Below, piece by piece: positions 41,993 through 49,325 of a DNA stretch of 62,334 nucleotides. Position numbers and translations under genes: made by a program. The stretch comes from an uncultured Eubacterium sp. (GTDB lineage: Bacteria; Bacillota; Clostridia; Lachnospirales; Lachnospiraceae): NCBI GenBank assembly GCA_947642745.1, contig CANRTU010000023.1, forward strand, positions 1-62,334, read 5' to 3'. The notes under the pieces were generated by a model that was given only the letters and a program-made list of their open reading frames with translations, had not been told where the DNA came from and did not search any database. Each line of letters starts with the position of its first letter. The first letter of the stretch is position 1.

Positions 41993-43201
41993 ATGGGTAC
42001 ATTAAAAGAAAAAGTGGTACAGACGGTATCGGATCTGATGCAGGCAGCCGTATTCCGTATTCTGTTTACCGGTATTTACCGCTGGAACGCCAGAAAACCG
42101 GTGCAGGAAGATAAGGTCCTGTTTATCGAAGTATTTGAACCGGAGCTGACAGATAATTTCCGTCTGCTGTACCATACGTTAAGAAAAAAATACCGTTTTC
42201 GTCAGCATGTGCATTTTCTTCGTAGTGGATTCACAGGACGGGTGGATTATATCAGAAGATGTACGGCAATGTTAAAGGATATGGCGACAGCCAGATATGT
42301 GTTTCTGGATGCGGGCAGTAATGTGGCAGGCAGTATGCCGGTGCGTAAAGAGACTATCATTACCCAGACCTGGCATGCCTGTGGAGCGTTTAAAAAATTT
42401 GGTTACAGCGTCGCTGATCTGAAGTTTGGAAGTACGGCGGAGAAGATGGAGAAATATCCATATTATGCCAATACCACTTACGTCACGCTCAGCAGCCCGG
42501 ATATTGCCTGGGCATACGAAGAAGCCATGATGCTGGCAGATCACAAAGAATGCATGAAACCGGTGGGTATCAGCCGCACGGATGTTTTTTTTAACAGAAA
42601 GTTTCTGGAAACGGCAAAGACACGTTTTTACCAGCGTATACCGCAGGCACTGGGAAAAAAAGTCATTCTTTACGCACCTACTTTCCGGGGACAGGTATCA
42701 GAGGCTGAGGCTCCTGACCAGCTGGATGTGCCTGTGCTGATGCAGGCCCTGGAACAGGATTATGTGCTTGTGATCAGGCATCATCCCCATGTGCGGACAC
42801 TGCCTGAAATACCAGCCCGGTGCCGTGGTTTTGCGGTGGATGTCACCAGGGATATGTCTGTCGAAGATCTGATCTGTGTCAGTGACATTTGTATTTCGGA
42901 TTATTCATCCCTGATTTTTGAATATTCCCTGTTTGAACGGCCTATGCTGTTTTTTGCCTACGATCTGGAAGATTATTTCGACTGGCGGGGATTTTATTAT
43001 AATTACGAGGAACTGGCGCCCGGACCGGTCGTAAAGACAAATGAAGAAATCATTGACTATATCCGTCATGTTGAGGAACGTTTTGATATCGGGCGTGTCA
43101 GACGGTTCCGGAAGAAATTTATGGCGTCCTGCGACGGACATGCCACAGAACGGATTTTGAAGATGGTGTTTGGAAAAGCTCTTAAGGAGCACAGGATCTA
43201 A
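41993..43201 (+). CDS. CDP-ribitol/CDP-glycerol phosphotransferase (TarF/TarK/TarL-like)
   Basis: The 402-residue Glyphos_transf protein has IITQTWHACGAFKKFGYSV, KPVGISRTDVFFN, LYAPTFRGQ, VIRHHPHVRTLP and CISDYSSLIFEYSLFERPM, the conserved blocks of teichoic acid phosphotransferases. It begins one base after tarJ, the typical order tarI-tarJ-tarL of ribitol teichoic acid loci. It therefore probably adds ribitol phosphate from CDP-ribitol to the polymer. It is the third such transferase in the locus, so the three may act as primase, initiator and polymerase. A hairpin and the ssrA gene (opposite strand) follow. Confidence 0.88.
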   Translation: MGTLKEKVVQTVSDLMQAAVFRILFTGIYRWNARKPVQEDKVLFIEVFEPELTDNFRLLYHTLRKKYRFRQHVHFLRSGFTGRVDYIRRCTAMLKDMATARYVFLDAGSNVAGSMPVRKETIITQTWHACGAFKKFGYSVADLKFGSTAEKMEKYPYYANTTYVTLSSPDIAWAYEEAMMLADHKECMKPVGISRTDVFFNRKFLETAKTRFYQRIPQALGKKVILYAPTFRGQVSEAEAPDQLDVPVLMQALEQDYVLVIRHHPHVRTLPEIPARCRGFAVDVTRDMSVEDLICVSDICISDYSSLIFEYSLFERPMLFFAYDLEDYFDWRGFYYNYEELAPGPVVKTNEEIIDYIRHVEERFDIGRVRRFRKKFMASCDGHATERILKMVFGKALKEHRI

Positions 43202-43285
43202 AGCCGGAAGAACTTTTATTCTATTACTGGCATTACAGCCGGCAATGCCGGATCGTACATGGTATGAAAAAGACTGCATTGCCAT

Positions 43286-43313
43286 AAAAAAGTATCCGGT
43301 TTTTCCGGATACT
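43286..43313 (-). terminator. GTATCCGG hairpin, family-2 core (minus-strand terminator)
   Basis: On the minus strand AGTATCCGG-AAAAA-CCGGATACT is followed by six T. It shares the GTATCCGG/CCGGATAC stem with the family-2 repeats after pcrA, metY and nifJ. It lies between the convergent polymerase gene and ssrA. Confidence 0.65.
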
Positions 43314-43379
43314 CTGCCTGCGTCGGGTGACTCTGGCAGCATTATCCTTTCCGGCGCAGGATGATCTTTCCTATAAGAT

Positions 43380-43410
43380 AAAAAAGGGAGATGTGCATGG
43401 CACATCTCCC
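43380..43410 (-). terminator. Terminator of ssrA
   Basis: GGGAGATGTGC (43410-43400 read on the minus strand) pairs perfectly with GCACATCTCCC (43396-43386) and is followed by six T. It lies seven bases after the tmRNA 3' end. Confidence 0.92.
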
Positions 43411-43416
43411 TGATTA

Positions 43417-43752
43417 TGGAATAGACGGGAATCGAACCCGTGTCCAAAGACCTCTCCACCGTACTTCTACGAGCGTAGTCAGTGTTTTAACATTCCCTCT
43501 GCGATACCCGCACAGACACGGTTACCGTTTCAGTAGCTTCATCATACGCCTGCATACGCAAAGCTTAATATGCATCGTTTCCTGCATCGTCGATGCCTGA
43601 TTCTGACGTACAGGTGCGTCAGGTCAGACAGCTGCAACTAGGCAGCGTATGCTAAATTATCGTTAGCGTTTAATTTTAATTTTGAGAGTTAACGCATCTC
43701 CTGCGGCCCGCTTCTCCAGCTTCAAAACCCCTGTCGAAACCTTTACTATCCC
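43417..43752 (-). ncRNA. ssrA: Transfer-messenger RNA (tmRNA)
   Basis: The minus strand starts GGGATAG, which pairs with CTATTCC before the discriminator A at the 3' end, forming the seven-base-pair acceptor stem. The T-arm ACGGGTTCGATTCCCGT is present next to it. CCA is not encoded. The tag reading frame is at 43667-43638 (minus): GCT AAC GAT AAT TTA GCA TAC GCT GCC TAG, giving ANDNLAYAA. The 5' part has the tRNA-like GTTTCGACAGGG segment. tmRNA with SmpB rescues stalled ribosomes and tags the product for proteolysis; the tag ends in AA as expected. It has its own promoter and terminator. Confidence 0.97.
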
Positions 43753-43806
43753 CTGATCAGCCACTGGCATGTAACAGAAAGGATAAACAATACTGGCTGT
43801 TGTGTT

Positions 43807-43835
43807 ATTATAACCCCTGATTGTGCATAAGTCAA
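43807..43835 (-). promoter_or_regulatory. Promoter of ssrA
   Basis: On the minus strand TTGACT (43835-43830), a 17-base spacer and TATAAT (43812-43807). Transcription would begin about 48 bases before the mature tmRNA 5' end, leaving a leader for RNase P to remove. Confidence 0.8.
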
Positions 43836-43853
43836 GGGATTACGGAAAGTTTC

Positions 43854-43882
43854 TTGCTATTCAGTAACAGAACGTGTATACT
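43854..43882 (+). promoter_or_regulatory. Promoter for the gene at 44010
   Basis: TTGCTA at 43854-43859, 17 bases, TATACT at 43877-43882. It is divergent from and close to the ssrA promoter; their -35 elements are about 20 bases apart. Confidence 0.6.
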
Positions 43883-44009
43883 TATCACATCTTCTGTGCT
43901 TTATATCCTGGAGGATCAGGGATCTGCGTGTCCGGATTCCGGATACCAGAAGGATATTCATACAGCAGAAACATGTAACGATTCACCCTCACCGGAAAGG
44001 AGGACATCC

Positions 44010-44465
44010 ATGAATCCCGGACAGGAATTACATTCACATCAGAAGCCGTTTCCGGCGTCTGCCACCGCGGAAACTTCTGTTACAGATGAACAGAAAGCAG
44101 CCCTTATGGCGCTACAGGATGCGTTATCCGCAGAAAACGGATGGTCAGAGCCGTTGTGGAACTGTATCAGGCTGTATCAGAATTATTCCTTCACCACCTC
44201 CGGCCGGGGAAAAACGCCGGGTCTGCCTTTTACATATTCCATCAAAACAGGCAGGGGCGGCGTTATGACAGAGGAGATGGTGGTAGACCGCAAAGAAAAG
44301 AGTAAAACGATTACCAGAAGTACTGTGGAACTGGCAATGAAAAATGCGTTGTCTGTCCAGAAAGAAGAGGGGGCTGTCAAAGGCCCGAAAAAGCTGAAAA
44401 CATTTGGTAGCAGCTATTTATATGGTATTTTTATTGCCTGGGGAGTGATCCATGGAGCCGGATGA
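44010..44465 (+). CDS. Conserved-looking protein of unknown function
   Basis: The start at 44010 is set by GAAAGGAGGACATCC just upstream. The 151-residue product is soluble, with no signal or membrane segment. The first 30 residues are low in order, then WSEPLWNCIRLYQNYSF, GLPFTYSIKTG and a basic block DRKEKSKTITRSTVELAMKN follow. KGPKKLKTFGSSYLYGIFIA closes the protein. The pattern resembles uncharacterised clostridial proteins in which a short TY(S/T)IK...RKEKSITRSTV core is followed by a GPKKL.FGASYLY motif; I know no function for them. Basic content suggests nucleic-acid contact, but this is a guess. Its promoter is back to back with ssrA. Confidence 0.82.
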   Translation: MNPGQELHSHQKPFPASATAETSVTDEQKAALMALQDALSAENGWSEPLWNCIRLYQNYSFTTSGRGKTPGLPFTYSIKTGRGGVMTEEMVVDRKEKSKTITRSTVELAMKNALSVQKEEGAVKGPKKLKTFGSSYLYGIFIAWGVIHGAG

Positions 44466-44494
44466 GAGTTCAGGCACGCTCCGGGGCAGGGACA

Positions 44495-44563
44495 GGTTCA
44501 CACCCGGAACAACTTACCAGCCGGTCCATGTCATGCGGCGGGGCGTATGACATGGTGTGAACC
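44495..44563. terminator. Nested double hairpin after the gene at 44010
   Basis: GGTTCACA (44495-44502) pairs with TGTGAACC (44556-44563) and encloses CCATGTCAT (44526-44534) paired with ATGACATGG (44547-44555). The two stems stack directly on the 3' side with no gap. There is no T-run, so a structured RNA element or processing site is as likely as a terminator. Confidence 0.5.
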
Positions 44564-44603
44564 GTAACTATAAACGGACAATAATATGAAGTAAGGTTTA
44601 ATA

Positions 44604-44633
44604 TTGACATAAAAAGAAGGGCAGGGGTATAAT
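44604..44633 (+). promoter_or_regulatory. Promoter of hybrid kinase gene
   Basis: TTGACA at 44604-44609, 18 bases, TATAAT at 44628-44633, about 45 bases before the kinase start. Confidence 0.75.
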
Positions 44634-44678
44634 AATCTGACAGTCATCAGCTGGAAGCAGTAAAATGGAGATTGGGGA

Positions 44679-47243
44679 ATGAAAAGAAAAACGAAAAGCA
44701 GCTGGATGGATAAAGGGGCCACGTTCCTTGTTTCCATCATAATGATTTTTGGAATTCTGGGAATTGTTGTATTTACAGTATCCAGGAAGATAAACAGGGA
44801 AATGTCCGCCTCTGCGGTTACAAATCTGAGCGAGAGTCTGGACATGGTGAAAGGAACTGTAGAGACAATCTTAAAGAACCAGGCGGATTTTCAGAAGCTG
44901 ATTGCGCAGGAGATCGGCATGATGAAAAATCCGGAGAAATTTGTCTGTAATTATCAGAAAAATCATGCAATGGTCCGATTCTCGTTGATACGTGTGGGAG
45001 ATACAGAAGGAGTTTCCAATACAGGAGAAAAATTTACTGAAGAGGGACTTGATTTTTCTGCCGGAGCGGATGTAAACGGGTTGTCTGTGTCAAAATCCTA
45101 TCTAAACTATATGGGAACCTGGGCATATACAATGAAATGTCCGGTTTTTAAGAATGGAAAGGAGATCGCAACCCTTTATATAGAATATATTTTTGATTCC
45201 ATAGAAGAATCTCTGCCAGATGGGTTCTATAATGGAAAGGCAATGCTGTATATTATGGATGCGGAAAGCGAACGACTGGTTTTAAAGCCCAGGGGCAAGG
45301 GACAGCGGGATGCGGGACATCTGAATCTGGAAGATTATTACCGGGCAAACCGGATTGTGGAGCAGGACCTGCGCGCAGAGGTTTCTGAATGTGTGAAAGC
45401 AGGGGAAAATATTATGTTTCACCACAATATCCGGGGCAGGAAATCACTGAATTATATGTGGGCCATCAATGGGGGCGCTCTGTATCTGATCGGATATGTG
45501 CCTGTGGGAGCTATCCAGCAGGAAGGCAGGACGGTAAGCCAGAATATTTTTATAGTGGTGGCGGTCATGCTCATAACGTTTTTGCTGTGCTGTACGCTGT
45601 ATTACTTCAGCCAGCGCCAGCAGAACAAAGTCAGAAAGGAACGGGATAAAGAGCGGGAAGTATACAGCCAGCAGCTGGCGGAAGCGCTGCAGGCAGCCAG
45701 AATTGCCAGTCATTCAAAGACCATGTTTCTTTCTAATATGTCCCATGATATCAGGACGCCAATGAACGCCGTGATCGGATTTACCACCCTGCTGGACCGG
45801 GATGCGGATAATCCGGTAAAAGTAAAGGAATATACGAAGAAAATCATGGCGTCGGGCCGGCATCTGCTCAGTCTGATCAATGACGTTCTGGACATTTCAA
45901 AGATTGAAAGCGGAAAAGTAGTGCTCACTATCGAAGAGTTTACCCTGAAAGATCTGGTATCGTCCATAGACGCCATTATCCGTACGATGGCAAGAGAAAA
46001 GAATCAGGAATTTCATGTTGAAATTACGGGAATTATGCATGAATATTTTCTGGGAGACGCAACCAGGATCAATCAGGTACTGATTAATCTGTTGTCCAAC
46101 GCAGTGAAATATACGCCGGAATATGGAAATATCTGGTTCCGTATGATCGGAGGCAGGCAGCGTGGCGTTCAGTCAGAACATATCACAATTGAAGTAGAGG
46201 ACGACGGTTATGGAATGACGCGGGAATACCTGGAAACAATTTTTGAAGCTTTTACCAGAGCGGAAAACAGCACAACTAATAAAGTACAGGGTACCGGGCT
46301 TGGTATGGCCATTGCGAAAAATATTGTGGAGCTTATGGGCGGCACAATCAATGTTTCCAGTGAAATAGACAAAGGCAGTCTGTTCCGGGTGGAAATTGAA
46401 TTCCGCATTCCGCAGGAGCACACCGGAAAACAGCTCCTGGATCAGTGCGGACTTAGGAAAGTTCTGGTAGTCTGCCATGATCCGGATATTTGTGATAATA
46501 TCTGTTCCCTGCTGGAGGCCAGCGGCATACATGCGGATTCTGTAGCTGATATCAATGATTCCACGGATACCGGACAATATCAGGTCATTCTGGCCGACTG
46601 GAGTCAGAAAGGAAGTGAAGGCATTATGTCTGCGAAAATAATACGCCAGATCGTTCCTGAAACAGTTCCGGTCATGTATCTGGCGTCTTTTGACGTGGAC
46701 GGGACAGAGGAAGTCCTGCAGCTGAAACGGACCGGAATTCTTACCAGGCCGTTTTTCGTATCTGGTTTTGCCGAAAAGCTGCTGGAAATGCAAAAACAGG
46801 CGGCAGACCATGGAGATGAACAGACGTCTTATGGACAGGACAATCTGCAGGGACTTTATTTTCTGGCGGCGGAAGATAATGAGATTAATGCTGAAATTTT
46901 AACAGAGATTTTATCTATCGAAGGAGCCGGGTGTGAAGTGGTGGAAAATGGCCGGCTGGCTGTGGAGCGTTTCCAGAACTCTGCGGCAGGCAGGTTTGAC
47001 GCAATTTTAATGGATGTCCAGATGCCTGTGATGAACGGATATGATGCCACCAGGGCAATCCGTGCAATGGAGCGTAAGGACGCTGGAGAAATTCCTATTA
47101 TAGCAATGACGGCTAATGCATTTGCAGAAGATGAGAAAGAAGCGCTGGAATCTGGTATGAATGTACATCTGCCAAAACCAGTAGATGTGGAAGTCTTAAA
47201 AAAAGTAATCAGAAAGTGTCTGCGGGAAAAGGAGAAAGAATGA
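44679..47243 (+). CDS. Hybrid sensor histidine kinase with two receiver domains
   Basis: The 854-residue protein has a membrane helix at about 14-36, an extracellular sensor of about 240 residues and a second helix (about 285-308). A coiled segment and the kinase core follow. The His is in MSHDIRTPMNAVIGF, the N-box in INLLSNAVKYTP, and the G-boxes in DDGYGMT and GTGLGMAIAKNIV. Two receiver-type domains follow. The first (about 590-700) is degenerate, with VLVVCHDPDICDN and LADWSQKG. The second (about 725-850) is complete, with LAAEDNEINAEIL, LMDVQMPVMNGYD and LPKPVDVEVL. No output domain is attached, so signal passes to a separate partner. The next gene, a solute-binding lipoprotein, overlaps it by four bases (ATGA). 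Confidence 0.94.
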   Translation: MKRKTKSSWMDKGATFLVSIIMIFGILGIVVFTVSRKINREMSASAVTNLSESLDMVKGTVETILKNQADFQKLIAQEIGMMKNPEKFVCNYQKNHAMVRFSLIRVGDTEGVSNTGEKFTEEGLDFSAGADVNGLSVSKSYLNYMGTWAYTMKCPVFKNGKEIATLYIEYIFDSIEESLPDGFYNGKAMLYIMDAESERLVLKPRGKGQRDAGHLNLEDYYRANRIVEQDLRAEVSECVKAGENIMFHHNIRGRKSLNYMWAINGGALYLIGYVPVGAIQQEGRTVSQNIFIVVAVMLITFLLCCTLYYFSQRQQNKVRKERDKEREVYSQQLAEALQAARIASHSKTMFLSNMSHDIRTPMNAVIGFTTLLDRDADNPVKVKEYTKKIMASGRHLLSLINDVLDISKIESGKVVLTIEEFTLKDLVSSIDAIIRTMAREKNQEFHVEITGIMHEYFLGDATRINQVLINLLSNAVKYTPEYGNIWFRMIGGRQRGVQSEHITIEVEDDGYGMTREYLETIFEAFTRAENSTTNKVQGTGLGMAIAKNIVELMGGTINVSSEIDKGSLFRVEIEFRIPQEHTGKQLLDQCGLRKVLVVCHDPDICDNICSLLEASGIHADSVADINDSTDTGQYQVILADWSQKGSEGIMSAKIIRQIVPETVPVMYLASFDVDGTEEVLQLKRTGILTRPFFVSGFAEKLLEMQKQAADHGDEQTSYGQDNLQGLYFLAAEDNEINAEILTEILSIEGAGCEVVENGRLAVERFQNSAAGRFDAILMDVQMPVMNGYDATRAIRAMERKDAGEIPIIAMTANAFAEDEKEALESGMNVHLPKPVDVEVLKKVIRKCLREKEKE

Positions 47244-48556
47244 CAAAAACTGACAGTAGAATCAAATGCGTGGCAGCCTGCCTGATAATGACAATAACAG
47301 CGGCTGCCATGGCGGCCTGTGGAAAACAGAATAAAACGCATATCAATCTGCTGGAACCAGAAGAACCAGAACAAAAAATAGTGAATTTATTCGGTCCGAT
47401 GGAAAAAACAAATCCGGATGCAGACAACGTGGCCAGGTCTGCTTTTGATTTAACCATTGCACTGGCAGAAAAAGAGTATGGGGTGGTGGTGGAATACAAA
47501 ACGTATACGGCTGATAATCATCAGGAAAAGACTTACGATGATGTGACGCTGGACAGAATTCGTAACGATATGGATGATCTTTACCTGTTAAATCCGGACA
47601 CGATCCAGATTCTGGGAGAGGAAGGAAGGCTGCTGGATCTGTCCGTACTTGAAAATACCGGGAATCTGAGAGAAGTGGTAAAAATGGCTAATACTGTTAA
47701 TGGAAAACTGGTGGCAGTTCCACAGGAAGTGGTGGCTTATGGAATGTTTGTCAATAAAGATATGTTTGATGAATATGATCTGGATTTGCCAGAAACACCG
47801 GACGATCTGCTGGAATGCTGCAGGGTATTTAAAGAAAACGGGATAGAAACGCCCATCGGCGCAAACCGCTGGTGGCTGGAAAACTTTGTATTTGCCCAGG
47901 CATATGCGGAATTATATAATGGGGGGAATACAGAAGCGGAAATAGAAGCGTTAAACCGGGGAAAGGCCCGATACAGTGATTATATGCGCCCTGGTTTTGA
48001 ATATTTGAAAAAACTGATGGATTCTGGTTATATTGATGCGAAGACTGCCCTTGTTTCAGAAGCGATCGAAGGGGAAGGACCGGATTTTCTGGCGCAGAAG
48101 ACGCCTGTTGTCATGGCGTACTGGGGAGCGGCCAATTCAGAGACTGCGTATGGCAGGCTGGATTTTAACCTGAATGTAATAGGGTTTCCAAGCAGCCTGG
48201 GTCAGATGCCGGTAGTATCAGTGACGGGATACGGTATCAGTACCAGTGCGGAACATATGGAAGATACTAAGAATGTGCTGAATTGTATCATCTCAGATGA
48301 AGCGCTGGGGATCTATGCGGAGAAAAACAAAGTAATCTCTCCGTCAAAAAATGTGGAAACAGACTGCATTCCGGCGTTAAAGCCGCTCAATGATAAGATA
48401 CAGGATAATATCTATGTACTTGGCTCCAATGCGGAAATGAATGTGGAGCAGTGGGGAAATACATGTCTGATCGTGCGGGAACTGTTAAATGGGGCGACTG
48501 TGGACGAATGTATGAAGCAGTTTGACAAACTGCAGGATAAGGCGCTCAGAAAATAA
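47240..48556 (+). CDS. Extracellular solute-binding lipoprotein, ABC family 1
   Basis: The ATG at 47240 overlaps the kinase stop in ATGA and has GGAGAAAG upstream. The product (about 438 residues) starts with a lipoprotein signal and lipobox AMAAC. The rest is a family-1 binding protein. LYLLNPDTIQILGEEGRLLDL, LVAVPQEVVAYGMFVNKDMFDEYDL, ETPDDLLECCRVFKENG and the late VSVTGYGISTSAEHMEDTKN are usual for oligosaccharide-binding proteins. No ABC permease genes are adjacent. Coupling to a histidine kinase suggests the protein presents ligand to the kinase sensor domain and not to a transporter. The ligand is unknown. Confidence 0.88.
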   Translation: MTKTDSRIKCVAACLIMTITAAAMAACGKQNKTHINLLEPEEPEQKIVNLFGPMEKTNPDADNVARSAFDLTIALAEKEYGVVVEYKTYTADNHQEKTYDDVTLDRIRNDMDDLYLLNPDTIQILGEEGRLLDLSVLENTGNLREVVKMANTVNGKLVAVPQEVVAYGMFVNKDMFDEYDLDLPETPDDLLECCRVFKENGIETPIGANRWWLENFVFAQAYAELYNGGNTEAEIEALNRGKARYSDYMRPGFEYLKKLMDSGYIDAKTALVSEAIEGEGPDFLAQKTPVVMAYWGAANSETAYGRLDFNLNVIGFPSSLGQMPVVSVTGYGISTSAEHMEDTKNVLNCIISDEALGIYAEKNKVISPSKNVETDCIPALKPLNDKIQDNIYVLGSNAEMNVEQWGNTCLIVRELLNGATVDECMKQFDKLQDKALRK

Positions 48557-48681
48557 TTTATGAATGCCAGTTGTAAACTTTAGATAAACAGACTTTCATA
48601 ATTTTGTCTATATTTCCAACTATATAAAGATTGCCGGATCATTTATAATACGTTTGTAAAGGATCAGAGGGAGGTAATCTT

Positions 48682-49182
48682 ATGAAACAGACGAAAAGAG
48701 TAAAAAGCGGGGCGCTGGCAGTGGCGCTGGTTGCCATGATTTCCATGACACCAGCGGGTCTGGCGGTAAACCCGTCTCATGTTGTGACCACATTTGCTCA
48801 TTCTGGCAGGACAGACGGCAATGGCGGACACCGGGATAACCGTAATGCCAGCGGGCTGGGGCCCTATCATTATCATTGCGGAGGATATCCGGCGCATCTG
48901 CACACGGGCGGGGTATGTCCTTATTCCAGTGGCGCCGCATCGTCATCCGGCAGTTCTGCGGGGCAGGGTACGGGCGGATCTGGAAGTTCGTCTTCCGTAA
49001 GCAGAAGCATTGTCAGAAAAGTACAGAAAAAACTGAACAGATTGGGTTATAACTGCGGGAAAACAGACGGCATTATGGGATCAAAGAGTAAAAAGGCGTT
49101 AAAAAAGTTTCAAAAAGATCATAATCTGGATGCGGACGGTGTCATTGGAAAGAAAACACTGGGAGCGCCGGGATTAGGATAG
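48682..49182 (+). CDS. Secreted YHYH-domain protein with peptidoglycan-binding domain
   Basis: The 166-residue protein starts with a Sec signal peptide (about 1-28, ending LAVNPSHV or shortly after). A YHYH module follows: HSGRTDGNGGHRDN, then GLGPYHYHCGGYPAHLHTGG, rich in His and Cys that could hold metal. A Ser/Gly linker leads to a C-terminal PG_binding_1 domain (about 108-166) with VQKKLNRLGYNCGKTDGIMG and ALKKFQKDHNLDADGVIGKKT. The last domain binds peptidoglycan in many lytic enzymes and spore proteins. No enzyme domain is present, so it is a wall-bound protein of unknown role. A TATAAT at 48644 and GAGGGAGG ribosome site precede it. Confidence 0.88.
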   Translation: MKQTKRVKSGALAVALVAMISMTPAGLAVNPSHVVTTFAHSGRTDGNGGHRDNRNASGLGPYHYHCGGYPAHLHTGGVCPYSSGAASSSGSSAGQGTGGSGSSSSVSRSIVRKVQKKLNRLGYNCGKTDGIMGSKSKKALKKFQKDHNLDADGVIGKKTLGAPGLG

Positions 49183-49233
49183 ATCATCTGGCTTAGAGGC
49201 ATGGCTGGCCAGGAACAGGCCGCATTGTGAAGC

Positions 49234-49277
49234 ATATCCCGAAGGGCGTGGTGCGTGATGTCCTTCGGGGTATTTTT
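49234..49277. terminator. Bidirectional terminator between convergent genes
   Basis: ATATCCCGAAGG (49234-49245) pairs with CCTTCGGGGTAT (49262-49273) and is followed by TTTT. The sequence, including the GGGCGTGGTGCGTGATG loop, resembles the inner part of the family-1 element near 61280, so it may derive from that repeat. Confidence 0.7.
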
Positions 49278-49325
49278 GCCAGAAAGAAATGTCAGATACA
49301 TTCCGGAATGCGCTGTCTGTGACTG

